Assembly: GCF_003386535.1 (NCBI RefSeq) | Contig: NZ_QTTN01000001.1 | Coordinates: 1 to 64,000 of the forward strand | DNA from: Paenibacillus taihuensis | GTDB taxonomy: Bacteria > Bacillota > Bacilli > Paenibacillales > Paenibacillaceae | Length of the DNA: 64,000 nt | Reading direction: 5' to 3' | Shown here: positions 25,041 through 32,670 of the stretch, piece after piece | Position numbering within the stretch: position 1 is the first letter of the stretch | Layout: every line of letters begins with the position of its first letter | The notes under the pieces: generated by a model | The model's input: only the letters and a program-made list of their open reading frames with translations | What the model was told of the DNA's origin: nothing | Databases searched by the model: none | Translations under genes and position numbers: made by a program

Positions 25041-25074
25041 AAAAAGCGCCGCCCATCCGAAGAAGGGCGGCGCT
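25041..25074 (-). terminator. Rho-independent terminator of serA
   Basis: On the minus strand AGCGCCGCCC pairs with GGGCGGCGCT around CTTCTTCGGAT-type loop sequence, followed by TTTTTAATT. Confidence 0.9.
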
Positions 25075-25082
25075 GCTTATTT

Positions 25083-26675
25083 TTACAAAAGGTTAATTTC
25101 TTTCGCTTTGTTCAGATCTGGCAGCTTAACCAGTTCGGCAATAACTTCCTTCGAAGCGCCTTTGTCGACTGTCAGCACCATGATTGCGGCGCCGCCGACA
25201 AGCTCACGTCCTACTTGCATCGTTGCAATGTTGACGTTGTTGTTGCCAAGCAGTGTACCAACGTTACCGATGATACCCGGCTTATCGTTATGCGAGATCA
25301 GAATCAGGTTGCCTTCTGGCGCAACATCGACTGGGAAGCGGTCGATTTGAACGATACGCGGGCCATAGCCTGTCAGCATCGTGCCCGTTACTTGGCGAGT
25401 TGCAGTCTTGGATTTCAGCACAACCGTCAGGGAGTTCGTGAAGTCACGCGCTACATGCGACTTTTGAACAACGACATTGACGTGGCGCTCTTTCGCAAGA
25501 TGCATCGAGTTCACGACATTGACCTGGTCTTTGCCAAGGTGGTGGGAAAGCACGCCGCGCACAACATAACGAGTCAGCGGCTGTGTGTCAACTTCAGCAA
25601 GATCGCCTGCATAGCTGACCGTAATTTCTTCGACTGCGCCTTCAATCAATTGGGAGACGAAGCTTCCGAGCTTCTCGCCAAGACCGAAGTAAGGCTGCAG
25701 CTTGTTCAGAACGTCCGCCGGGATAGGCGGCATGTTCACGGCATTCATGAACGGCTGCTCGCGCAGAATGTTAAGTACTTGCTCGGATACGTCAATCGCA
25801 ACGTTCTCTTGCGCTTCAACAGTGGATGCGCCAAGATGCGGAGTGACGATGATCTTCGGATGTTTCAGGAACGGGTGATCTGCTGCCGGCGGTTCAATTT
25901 CAAATACGTCGAACGCTGCGCCTGCAACGATGCCTTGATCCACGGCTTCAACGAGTGCATGCTCATCAATGATGCCGCCGCGTGCGCAGTTCACGATGCG
26001 CATGCCTTTCTTCATCACTTCGAATTGAGGGCGGGAGATCATGTGACGAGTTTCCGGTGTGAGCGGCGTATGAACCGTCATAAAGTCTGCATTACGAACG
26101 ATATCATCTACGCTGGAGAGGCGAATGCCCATCTTCTCAGCACGCTCTTCGGTCAAGAATGGGTCATAGCCCATAATTTCCATCCCGAACGCTTTCGCAC
26201 GTTTAGCTACCTCGCTGCCGATCCGGCCCATACCGAGAACGCCGAGCGTTTTGCCGCGAAGCTCTACGCCTACGAACGATTTGCGGTCCCACTCGCCGCC
26301 TACTGTTTTGTGATAAGCTTGCGGGATGTGGCGGGCTACCGACATCATCATTGCGAATGTGTGCTCACAAGTGGTGATCGTGTTGCCGTCAGGAGCGTTG
26401 ATAACGATAATTCCGCGTTGTGTTGCTGCTTCCAAATCGATGTTGTCAACGCCTACGCCTGCACGACCGATGACTTTGAGCGCTTTGCCGGCTTCCATAA
26501 TACGAGCAGTTACTCGTGTCTGGCTGCGTACGAGCAATGCATCGTATTGACCGATAATTGCTACGAGCTCATCTTCATTTAATCCAGGTTTCTTGTCAAC
26601 AATGACATCATCTGCATCCATAAGCTTCTGAATGCCTAAATCGCTGATTGGATCTGATACCAATACTTTAAACAT
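25083..26675 (-). CDS. serA: D-3-phosphoglycerate dehydrogenase
   Basis: First committed step of serine synthesis: 3-phosphoglycerate to 3-phosphohydroxypyruvate with NAD. 530 residues, the long form: substrate and NAD domains ([53 protein letters not shown]), an intervening ASB domain, and a C-terminal ACT domain ([20 protein letters not shown]) for serine control. TAGGAGGCAAATCCAAC precedes the ATG on the minus strand. It is transcribed against its neighbours. An open frame of 522 codons on the other strand is a shadow. Confidence 0.96.
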   Translation of the reverse strand: MFKVLVSDPISDLGIQKLMDADDVIVDKKPGLNEDELVAIIGQYDALLVRSQTRVTARIMEAGKALKVIGRAGVGVDNIDLEAATQRGIIVINAPDGNTITTCEHTFAMMMSVARHIPQAYHKTVGGEWDRKSFVGVELRGKTLGVLGMGRIGSEVAKRAKAFGMEIMGYDPFLTEERAEKMGIRLSSVDDIVRNADFMTVHTPLTPETRHMISRPQFEVMKKGMRIVNCARGGIIDEHALVEAVDQGIVAGAAFDVFEIEPPAADHPFLKHPKIIVTPHLGASTVEAQENVAIDVSEQVLNILREQPFMNAVNMPPIPADVLNKLQPYFGLGEKLGSFVSQLIEGAVEEITVSYAGDLAEVDTQPLTRYVVRGVLSHHLGKDQVNVVNSMHLAKERHVNVVVQKSHVARDFTNSLTVVLKSKTATRQVTGTMLTGYGPRIVQIDRFPVDVAPEGNLILISHNDKPGIIGNVGTLLGNNNVNIATMQVGRELVGGAAIMVLTVDKGASKEVIAELVKLPDLNKAKEINLL

Positions 26676-26728
26676 GTTGGATTTGCCTCCTAAAGCGTTT
26701 GTATGATGGATGTATAGTGGAAGTGAAA

Positions 26729-26778
26729 GACCCTCTTCCTAAAAGCCATTGCACAGCGCAGCAGCTTAGGTGAGGGTC
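26729..26778. other. Inverted repeat in the serA leader
   Basis: GACCCTC at 26729-26735 pairs with GAGGGTC at 26772-26778, and CCTAA with TTAGG just inside. It lies about 54-104 nt upstream of serA in its 5' leader. No T-box sequence (AGGGTGGNACCGCG) or T run was found, so a regulatory role is unproven. A possible serA promoter on the minus strand is TTGCTT (26881-26876), 16 nt, TATAAA (26859-26854). Confidence 0.35.
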
Positions 26779-26891
26779 AATTCACACGATCACACGTCAA
26801 GCTTTTGTTGTACCGGATTAATGGTGAAGCCCCTGTTGCATAATTGTTACTATTTTATAGCAAGAGGAACTATAAAAGCAATGACTAAAAC

Positions 26892-26920
26892 TTGCTCAAT
26901 TGTGAAAATTTCGTTATGAT
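26892..26920 (+). promoter_or_regulatory. Candidate sigma-A promoter of the rhodanese gene
   Basis: TTGCTC at 26892-26897, a 17-nt spacer and TATGAT at 26915-26920, ending 25 nt upstream of the start codon. It diverges from serA. Confidence 0.5.
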
Positions 26921-26945
26921 CTTGCCATGCAAAGGAGGGGTTACC

Positions 26946-27272
26946 GTGGAGCAATGGAACAATATGAGACCAGAAACATTCCTGCAGCTGGTGAAAACTG
27001 GAGAGCTGTCGGTTGATCAGATTATTGATGTGCGGGAGCAGGAAGAGTGGAATTATTATCATTTGGATCGTAGTACGCTGATGCCGTTGTCATCGTTCGA
27101 AGAGAGCTTCGAGAGCATTACTAAGGAGAAGCCTGTCTATATTGTATGTGCACATGGCGTACGAAGCGCTGCGGTTTGCCGATACTTAAGCGAAAGAGGA
27201 TACGGCAACCTCACCAATGTAGTTGGCGGTATGGCTGCAGTATCCTCTCTGGAAGGCTTTCAATACGACTAG
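26946..27272 (+). CDS. Rhodanese-like domain protein
   Basis: Single-domain rhodanese of 108 residues, probably a sulfur carrier or sulfurtransferase. IIDVREQEEWNYYHL is the family N-terminal motif. The active-site loop is C-A-H-G-V-R in VYIVCAHGVRSA; the Cys is present. VVGGMAAVSSLEGFQYD closes the domain. The GTG start at 26946 has AAGGAGGGG 5 nt upstream. Only 4 nt separate its stop from the stop of the convergent gene. The in vivo substrate is not deducible. Confidence 0.85.
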   Translation: MEQWNNMRPETFLQLVKTGELSVDQIIDVREQEEWNYYHLDRSTLMPLSSFEESFESITKEKPVYIVCAHGVRSAAVCRYLSERGYGNLTNVVGGMAAVSSLEGFQYD

Positions 27273-27276
27273 GTTA

Positions 27277-28197
27277 TTATTTCTCTGGGAAGAAGAACGG
27301 CAGCTGTGGAAGCAACTGCTTGGTGTACAGCTCAGCTTTGCTATCGGCAAAGTCGCCCTGACGAACTGCATCTGTACGGATCAGCAGGTCAACGACCGAC
27401 GTGACCGTTCCCTTATTCATATTAGCAGCTTGGCCCGAGCCGATGAATTGATCGACGCGTGCAGTGAGATCTTGCGGATAGAACGGCGCAAGCAGCTTAC
27501 GCGTGGTCAGTTCGTCGGCCATTAATTTGTTCTTAATCGTCAATGGCAGAGCGTTCCACGACTTGATGCTGAGTGAAGCGTTGGAGCTGTAAGTGCTTGG
27601 GATGTTCGGGTTTACCGAGGCGCCCCACTTCTGCATCGAGGTGTAGTACGCTTGTTGGCCGCTTAGTGCAAATTTGACGCCATCTACATAATACGCATCT
27701 TTCTGCAATGATTTAATAAGTGCTCCTGCTTCCATATCTTTGGAGGAGCCGGCCGCACGTTTGGCGTTCTCGCTGAACAGCTTGAGGCTCTTCAAGAAAT
27801 CAAGCTGCGCGGATTGAAGTAGCGGTGAGCTGTTCGGAACGGCTGCTTGCTCAGCCTCCGCGTATTTCTGGCTGGCAATGCTTGCGAGCTCCTTTAGAGC
27901 AGAGCTGACATCGCTGATCTGCGATGTAGACAGCTTATGAATCGTGTCGAACCATTCGGTTTGAAATTCACGATATGGTAAAAATACAGTATGATAGAAG
28001 GATACGAGGTCTTGCTGCTGATAGCTGCCGATTTTGGTGGTTTTGCCGGACAAGCTCTTCGTGTTCTCAACGAATTTCGCTTCAGTCTTGTCTGATCCAA
28101 CCTGTACGCCGTAGAAGAAGGCGCCGACCGCGACAATGAGCATGAATAGGAACCCGAGGCTAAAGAGCATTTCAGTACGTGTAAGTCGTTTCTCCAT
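27277..28197 (-). CDS. Unknown membrane-anchored protein
   Basis: 306 residues that I do not recognise. One N-terminal helix (LFSLGFLFMLIVAVGAFFYG, residues 12-31) is preceded by basic residues, so a signal anchor with the rest outside the membrane is likely. The remainder is mostly helical, rich in Ala, Ser, Gln and Lys, with no Cys. AAAGGGG lies 8 nt upstream of the ATG on the minus strand. It converges on the rhodanese gene and diverges from the CPBP protease gene. No domain suggests a function. Confidence 0.75.
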   Translation of the reverse strand: MEKRLTRTEMLFSLGFLFMLIVAVGAFFYGVQVGSDKTEAKFVENTKSLSGKTTKIGSYQQQDLVSFYHTVFLPYREFQTEWFDTIHKLSTSQISDVSSALKELASIASQKYAEAEQAAVPNSSPLLQSAQLDFLKSLKLFSENAKRAAGSSKDMEAGALIKSLQKDAYYVDGVKFALSGQQAYYTSMQKWGASVNPNIPSTYSSNASLSIKSWNALPLTIKNKLMADELTTRKLLAPFYPQDLTARVDQFIGSGQAANMNKGTVTSVVDLLIRTDAVRQGDFADSKAELYTKQLLPQLPFFFPEK

Positions 28198-28271
28198 TAT
28201 GAATCCCCTTTGTCCTAGTATTAGATATGTATGTATAATGAGGTTGATAGACTTCTTGAATTATCATTTTT

Positions 28272-28285
28272 TCGGCATGTGCCGA
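28272..28285. promoter_or_regulatory. Perfect 14-bp palindrome between divergent genes
   Basis: TCGGCATGTGCCGA is a perfect palindrome in the 156-nt intergenic region between the unknown anchored protein (minus) and the CPBP protease gene (plus). It could be an operator; no T run follows, so it is unlikely to be a terminator. Confidence 0.35.
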
Positions 28286-28353
28286 TATCCTAAACTAGTA
28301 TAGGATAAAAGATTTGAAAATGAAATATCAACCTATTCTGCCAGGAGCTGAAC

Positions 28354-28947
28354 ATGAAAAAATTCGACATTCGAAATATAAAGCTGAAAACAATAAGCGT
28401 CGACCAACTGGATGATCGAATGCTGCTTATCAATTTATACGCCACACAGGCAATTACTTTAGTTATCGGTTTTGTATGGTTATTATTTCAGCACCGCAAC
28501 CCATTCTTTTTATTCTCGGCGGCGAATAGTCTGGACTACCTGTACTGGGGCGTTGGTTTAGCTGCTGCGGCCATCGCGGCCGACTTGCTTGCGGCGAGGT
28601 TCATACCTGATGAAGCGAACGATGATGGCGGCGTGAACGAGCGCATATTTGGCAATCGTCCGATATGGCACATCGTGCTGTTGTCGCTGATTGTAGCCAT
28701 ATGCGAGGAGACGCTGTTTCGGGGGGCGGTGCAGTATCATATCGGCCCTTATTGGACGAGTATTATTTTCGCGACGATTCATGTCCGTTATCTTCGACAC
28801 TGGATTCCAACAGGACTCGTATTCGGAATCAGCTATGCGCTCGGTTGGATCTATATCAAGACCGGTACCTTATGGGCACCTATAACAGCACATTTCTTGA
28901 TTGATTTGATAATGGGTCTAGTTATACGTTTTCGGAGGGAAGAATGA
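28354..28947 (+). CDS. CPBP-family intramembrane metalloprotease (YpbD-like)
   Basis: 197 residues with about six membrane helices. The CPBP (Abi, CAAX-protease-like) motifs are AICEETLFRGA (EExxxR), FATIHVR (FxxxH) and WAPITAHFLID (third His). It corresponds in position to B. subtilis ypbD, upstream of a ypbG-like gene. The substrate is unknown. CAGGAGCTGAAC precedes the ATG. The next gene starts within its stop codon region (4-nt overlap). Confidence 0.85.
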   Translation: MKKFDIRNIKLKTISVDQLDDRMLLINLYATQAITLVIGFVWLLFQHRNPFFLFSAANSLDYLYWGVGLAAAAIAADLLAARFIPDEANDDGGVNERIFGNRPIWHIVLLSLIVAICEETLFRGAVQYHIGPYWTSIIFATIHVRYLRHWIPTGLVFGISYALGWIYIKTGTLWAPITAHFLIDLIMGLVIRFRREE

Positions 28948-29180
28948 GCAGAGTAGAGAAATTTGGCAGAAGAAATGCTGTTCCGGAAACAGCAAGAACC
29001 AAGGAAAAGAAAGGAAGGAAGTCTTTCCAAGCGGATTCAGAGAATGAGAAGCTTCCTTCGCGCAGAGATATTCATCCGTCGAATAAGCAGCAGATGACGA
29101 AGTGGTTCTTCCGTATATTGATATTCTTGTTTCTATTGTTAATGGTCGGACTGCTCATGTGGGGCAGGCAATACTCCTAA
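28944..29180 (+). CDS. Small protein with a C-terminal membrane helix
   Basis: 78 residues. A strongly basic N-terminal half (RTKEKKGRKSFQADSENEK) is followed by one helix near residues 52-73 (FFRILIFLFLLLMVGLLMWG). It starts with ATGA overlapping the CPBP protease stop, so it is translationally coupled. The position suggests B. subtilis ypbE, but the LysM domain of YpbE is missing; it may be a truncated or unrelated counterpart. Confidence 0.65.
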   Translation: MSRVEKFGRRNAVPETARTKEKKGRKSFQADSENEKLPSRRDIHPSNKQQMTKWFFRILIFLFLLLMVGLLMWGRQYS

Positions 29181-29204
29181 TTATTCTCTATTTAAAAGGA
29201 AGGT

Positions 29205-30053
29205 GTGCTGACGATTGTGTTGATCATGCTCGCAGCTGCAGCTGTAATCGTACTCCTGCTAATAGTCGTCTTATTCGTCTTCCTGTCCTATCAATATCGA
29301 TTGGACGAGCAGACCGCTCAGCTAGAGCGGCTGCCTGCTTCGTTCGATGGAACGAATTTCGTATTTATATCGGATATTCATCGCCGTGTAATCCCTGAGC
29401 ACCTGATAGAGAAATGTATCGCTGCCGGCGGAGCAGATTTGGTGCTTATTGGCGGCGATCTCAGAGAGCGGAATGTGCCGATGGCGCGCATTCGCAGCAA
29501 TATTCAAAAGTTGACGCGCATTGCACCGGTTTATCTCGTGTATGGTAATCATGACTACGATGATGATATGAGAGAGTTGGAAGTGATGCTAGCTGAGGAG
29601 CGCGTCAGGCTGCTCGTGAACGAATCGGTCGTGCTTGAGCAGCGAGATGGCAGCCGAATTCGGCTCACAGGCGTTGATGATCCGCGTACGAAGCGAGATC
29701 GGCTGTCGCTTGCGTTAAGCGAGCCGGAGGATGGCAACGAGCTGTGCACGATTGTGCTGGCGCATGCACCGATCTTGGCAACGAGGCTGCCGGACGATGC
29801 GGCGATCGATTTGATCTTGGCGGGGCATACGCATGGCGGGCAAATCGCGCTGCCGTTCATGGGCCCTGTCCTGCGGAGGGAAACAGACTCGCCGTGGTTG
29901 CGAGGCTGGTTTCAATTCGCAAGAAAACAAACAACCGGGCCAAGGTTGACCCGGTTGTTCGTAAGCTGCGGATTCGGCACGTCTGGATTGCCGATCCGGT
30001 TTATGACACCGCCTGAGCTGCACCGCATTACTTTGCGGCGGTCTGGTCAGTAG
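29205..30053 (+). CDS. Membrane-anchored metallophosphoesterase (YpbG-like)
   Basis: 282 residues: N-terminal helix (VLIMLAAAAVIVLLLIVVLF), then a calcineurin-like phosphoesterase domain with the metal ligands FISDIH (Asp57, His59), IGGDLRER, VYGNHDYDD, LAHAP and LAGHTHGGQI. The substrate is unknown. The GTG at 29205 sits 4 nt after AAGGA; a GTG at 29217 is an alternative. Its last 26 nt overlap the end of the convergent deacetylase gene, and its coding sequence contains that gene's terminator. Confidence 0.85.
   Translation: MLTIVLIMLAAAAVIVLLLIVVLFVFLSYQYRLDEQTAQLERLPASFDGTNFVFISDIHRRVIPEHLIEKCIAAGGADLVLIGGDLRERNVPMARIRSNIQKLTRIAPVYLVYGNHDYDDDMRELEVMLAEERVRLLVNESVVLEQRDGSRIRLTGVDDPRTKRDRLSLALSEPEDGNELCTIVLAHAPILATRLPDDAAIDLILAGHTHGGQIALPFMGPVLRRETDSPWLRGWFQFARKQTTGPRLTRLFVSCGFGTSGLPIRFMTPPELHRITLRRSGQ
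29921..29959 (-). terminator. Terminator of the deacetylase gene, inside the metallophosphoesterase gene
   Basis: AACAACCGGG at 29930-29939 is the exact complement of CCCGGTTGTT at 29950-29959 (10 bp, loop 10). Read on the minus strand it ends in GTTGTTTGTTTT, so it fits a terminator for the minus-strand gene that stops at 30028. The hairpin lies in the coding region of the convergent gene. Confidence 0.55.
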
Positions 30054-31098
30054 AAGTCTGGTCGGTAGCGGTCGCGGCAGCTGTAGTAGGCGCATCAAGT
30101 CCGAGGTCGATCGTATCCGGATCGATGAAGCCATAGCCCTTCTCTTCCAGCTTCGTAAGCAGCTTATCGAGTGCTTCCGTAGTCCAAGGCAGCTCATGCA
30201 TGAGAATGTTAACGCCTGGATGAAGCTGGTCGAGTACGTTCGCAATCACTTTGTCCGGCTTATCCTTCGTGCTGGCATCCCAGTCAAGCGAGCCATCTGA
30301 CCAAGTCATATATAACATGCCATGACCACGGACGACGCTCTTGACGAAGTCATTGCCGTTTCCGAACGGCGGGCGGAAGAAGACAGGCTCCTTACCGGTG
30401 ACGTTCTTCACAATTTGCTGCACATCGCCGACTTGCTTCTTCACAGAAGCTTCGGATTCTTTCTTCAAGTCAATATGATCCCAGGAATGGTTGCCGATCG
30501 TCTGCCCGCGATCGGCTATTTTTTTGAGCAATTCCGGATGTGCTTTCACCCGGTAGCCGTTTACGAAGAAGATCGCCTTCGCTTTATGCTTATCTAAAGT
30601 GTCAAGCAACGCAGTGACCGTCTTATCCGCCTTGGGACCATCATCGAAAGTGAGCAGCACGACTTTGTTGCTTGTTGTTGCATTATCGATCGGGACGAAG
30701 CTGTATACCTTATTCATCTTGTACAGCTTCTTCGGTGCCTCTGTTGCTGGCGGAGTATCGGCTTGGTTCGAATTCGCCGGAGTTGTTGCCTCACCATTAT
30801 TCGAAGTCCCTGAGTTGCTTCCTTCATTTGTCGAAGTGCCTTGATTCGTACTAGTATTTCCTGTGCCTGTGTTCGTTTCTGTATTTGTTCCTGTGCTCGT
30901 CCCTGTGTCCGCTTCTGAATTCGTCCCAGTGCCTGCATTTGTACTCGCGTCTGCAGTCGTATTCGCGTTCGTTGTAGTCGTCTGATCATTAACGGCTGTC
31001 TTCGTGTCGTTGTTATTGCCCGTGGAACCGCAGCCAGTCAAGGCGAGCAGCACGGTCAGCGTAATCAAGCTAATCTGGTATGCACGTCGTTTCGGCAT
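30028..31098 (-). CDS. Lipoprotein polysaccharide deacetylase (NodB domain)
   Basis: 356 residues. The signal peptide ends in the lipobox LLALTGC, so the protein is predicted to be a lipoprotein on the outer face of the membrane. A Thr/Asn/Gly/Ser-rich linker spans about residues 30-100. The NodB domain has VLLTFDDGPKADKTV (motif 1), NHSWDHIDL (motif 2, HSxxH-like), FRPPFGNGN (motif 3) and WSDGSLDWDAS (motif 4). It likely deacetylates peptidoglycan or a related glycan; the true substrate is unclear. The ATG at 31098 follows GGGGGTTACAT on the minus strand. Confidence 0.88.
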   Translation of the reverse strand: MPKRRAYQISLITLTVLLALTGCGSTGNNNDTKTAVNDQTTTTNANTTADASTNAGTGTNSEADTGTSTGTNTETNTGTGNTSTNQGTSTNEGSNSGTSNNGEATTPANSNQADTPPATEAPKKLYKMNKVYSFVPIDNATTSNKVVLLTFDDGPKADKTVTALLDTLDKHKAKAIFFVNGYRVKAHPELLKKIADRGQTIGNHSWDHIDLKKESEASVKKQVGDVQQIVKNVTGKEPVFFRPPFGNGNDFVKSVVRGHGMLYMTWSDGSLDWDASTKDKPDKVIANVLDQLHPGVNILMHELPWTTEALDKLLTKLEEKGYGFIDPDTIDLGLDAPTTAAATATDQTSTDQTAAK

Positions 31099-31275
31099 GT
31101 ATGTAACCCCCTGTTGCCATGTCTGCATTCGCTTTCAAACAATGCCCTCATTGTATCATATTTCGATTTTGCGGCGAACTTTACTACTTCCTTTATTTGT
31201 GATGGCATGAACCCTTTCGGCAGGGGCAAGATATACGCGAGCCTTAAAGCAGCACAGCATAAGGAGGTTAGACGA

Positions 31276-31626
31276 GTGAGATTAACCGGTTTTCTTATTG
31301 GAGGTCTTGCTGGTATGGTCGCAGCGGCTTATGTGGCGAGGAAGCGTCCAGGGATGTTTGCATGGGCGAGCAGCGCTGCAGGTTCAGCGATTAGCGGCAT
31401 GTCGCGTGGAATGACGCGCAAGGCGATGGGAGCAATGATGAGCCGCAAGCTCGCGCACGCGAGCGAGAGCATGCATGAAGTGTCACATGCTGCCCCAAAG
31501 TCTACAGGCGCCTCCGCAGGCGGCGGTTCTGGTAATGCATGGGGCCAGATTGAAATGCTGCTGAACGCTGATCCGAGCGTCAAAGCTCAGGTCGATGAAA
31601 TTAAAGCGGATGCGAAGCCTCATTAA
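31276..31626 (+). CDS. Small protein of unknown function with N-terminal helix
   Basis: 116 residues. A hydrophobic N-terminus (LTGFLIGGLAGMVAAAYVA) is followed by an Ala/Gly/Ser/Met-rich amphipathic stretch with repeated SGMSRGMTRKAMGAMMSRK, then a polar tail. The start resembles YtxH-type envelope proteins but is not enough to assign a family. The GTG at 31276 has AAGGAGG upstream; the in-frame ATG at 31114 lacks one. A terminator follows. Confidence 0.65.
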   Translation: MRLTGFLIGGLAGMVAAAYVARKRPGMFAWASSAAGSAISGMSRGMTRKAMGAMMSRKLAHASESMHEVSHAAPKSTGASAGGGSGNAWGQIEMLLNADPSVKAQVDEIKADAKPH

Positions 31627-31654
31627 AAAATAATTGCATTTTTTGCTGATGAAA

Positions 31655-31715
31655 GAGAATCGTTTTGCCCCTCAATTGCGTATAAACAATTGACGAGGCA
31701 GCGATTCTTTTTTTG
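31655..31715 (+). terminator. Rho-independent terminator
   Basis: AGAATCG and CCTCAATTG pair with CAATTG-GAGG and CGATTCT (interrupted stem), then a run of seven or more T residues. Confidence 0.75.
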
Positions 31716-31898
31716 TGTCCTCAAGTAGCATTCCACCCACAGACATGCTAACATAGTTACATAGCACAATTTTATCACCAAACAGCTGCTGCTTCATACG
31801 CTGTGTATAACAGATACGCGTTCGCGTTCAATGTGCTTTCGAAGACAGTTTTTGCTCCGAGAACGAAGCAGATGCTTTTCGAAAAGGAGGATCCTATC

Positions 31899-32504
31899 AT
31901 GAAAATCGAACGGCTCAATCAAGACAAAATACGAATATTCCTGACGTTCGACGACTTGCTGGAGCGGGGGATCCAGAAGGAAGACATGTGGCGCGAAATT
32001 CCGAAGGTACACGAGCTATTCAGTGAAATGATGGATCAAGCCTATAGTGAGCTCGGTTTCGATGCCAGCGGCCCACTCGCTGTTGAAGTGTTCGCACTGC
32101 CTGCTCAAGGAATGGTCGTCATCGTGACACGTGGCAAAGTGAACGGTAAGAACGAGGATCACATCCAGGAAGATGAGAACGATGAAGACGTATACGAGAT
32201 GGAAGTGACGCTTGAGCAAAGCGACATCGTTCTTTACGCGTTTCGAGACATCGAGGATGTCATCTCCGTCTGCAAGCAGCTGAAGGCTGCAGAGCTGATC
32301 GAAGATGGACGTCTATACGCCTACAACGGTAAATATATGCTTGCCTTTGAGCCGGTTGGAATTGAGCTGCCGCGCTATCATGCCATTATCGCTCTGCTAG
32401 CCGAGTACGGGGAGGCAACGTCGATCACGACCGCGGTTCTTGACGAATACGGTAAAGTGATCGTGCCTGCCAAAGCCGTTCTCGAAATTTGCACTCATTT
32501 CTAA
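31899..32504 (+). CDS. MecA-family adaptor for ClpC (YpbH/MecB position)
   Basis: 201 residues. The N-terminal domain MKIERLNQDKIRIFLTFDDL and the C-terminal domain (DIVLYAFRDIEDVISVCKQL, YNGKYMLAFEP) define the MecA/MecB family, which delivers proteins to ClpCP and activates its ATPase. Position between a ypbG-like gene and glutamate dehydrogenase matches B. subtilis ypbH (MecB), but the sequence alone does not decide MecA versus MecB. The ATG at 31899 follows AAAAGGAGG. The acidic middle (residues 93-107) is typical. Confidence 0.88.
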   Translation: MKIERLNQDKIRIFLTFDDLLERGIQKEDMWREIPKVHELFSEMMDQAYSELGFDASGPLAVEVFALPAQGMVVIVTRGKVNGKNEDHIQEDENDEDVYEMEVTLEQSDIVLYAFRDIEDVISVCKQLKAAELIEDGRLYAYNGKYMLAFEPVGIELPRYHAIIALLAEYGEATSITTAVLDEYGKVIVPAKAVLEICTHF

Positions 32505-32523
32505 CAAATAAGGCCATGCTTAT

Positions 32524-32570
32524 GAAAGCATCAGAAATGCGGTTTCTCCGTAGGTCTGATGCTTTTGTTT
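32524..32570 (+). terminator. Rho-independent terminator after the MecA-type gene
   Basis: AAAGCATCAGA at 32525-32535 pairs with TCTGATGCTTT at 32555-32565, followed by TGTTTG. Confidence 0.7.
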
Positions 32571-32670
32571 GTTATGCCTTCTTTTATCGTCCCTAGAAGT
32601 CCGCCTGAATCACCGCATAGCCTGACCTTTTACCGCTCATATTACAAAGGAAAAGGTGGTGAACATTCCT

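Noticed and set aside
25014-26582. 522-codon open frame on the plus strand opposite serA
   Set aside because: It is the antisense shadow of an unmistakable serA; His/Arg/Cys-rich composition, no ribosome site.
26676-26860. T-box riboswitch in the serA leader
   Set aside because: No AGGGTGGNACCGCG sequence, specifier loop or terminator was found; only an inverted repeat.
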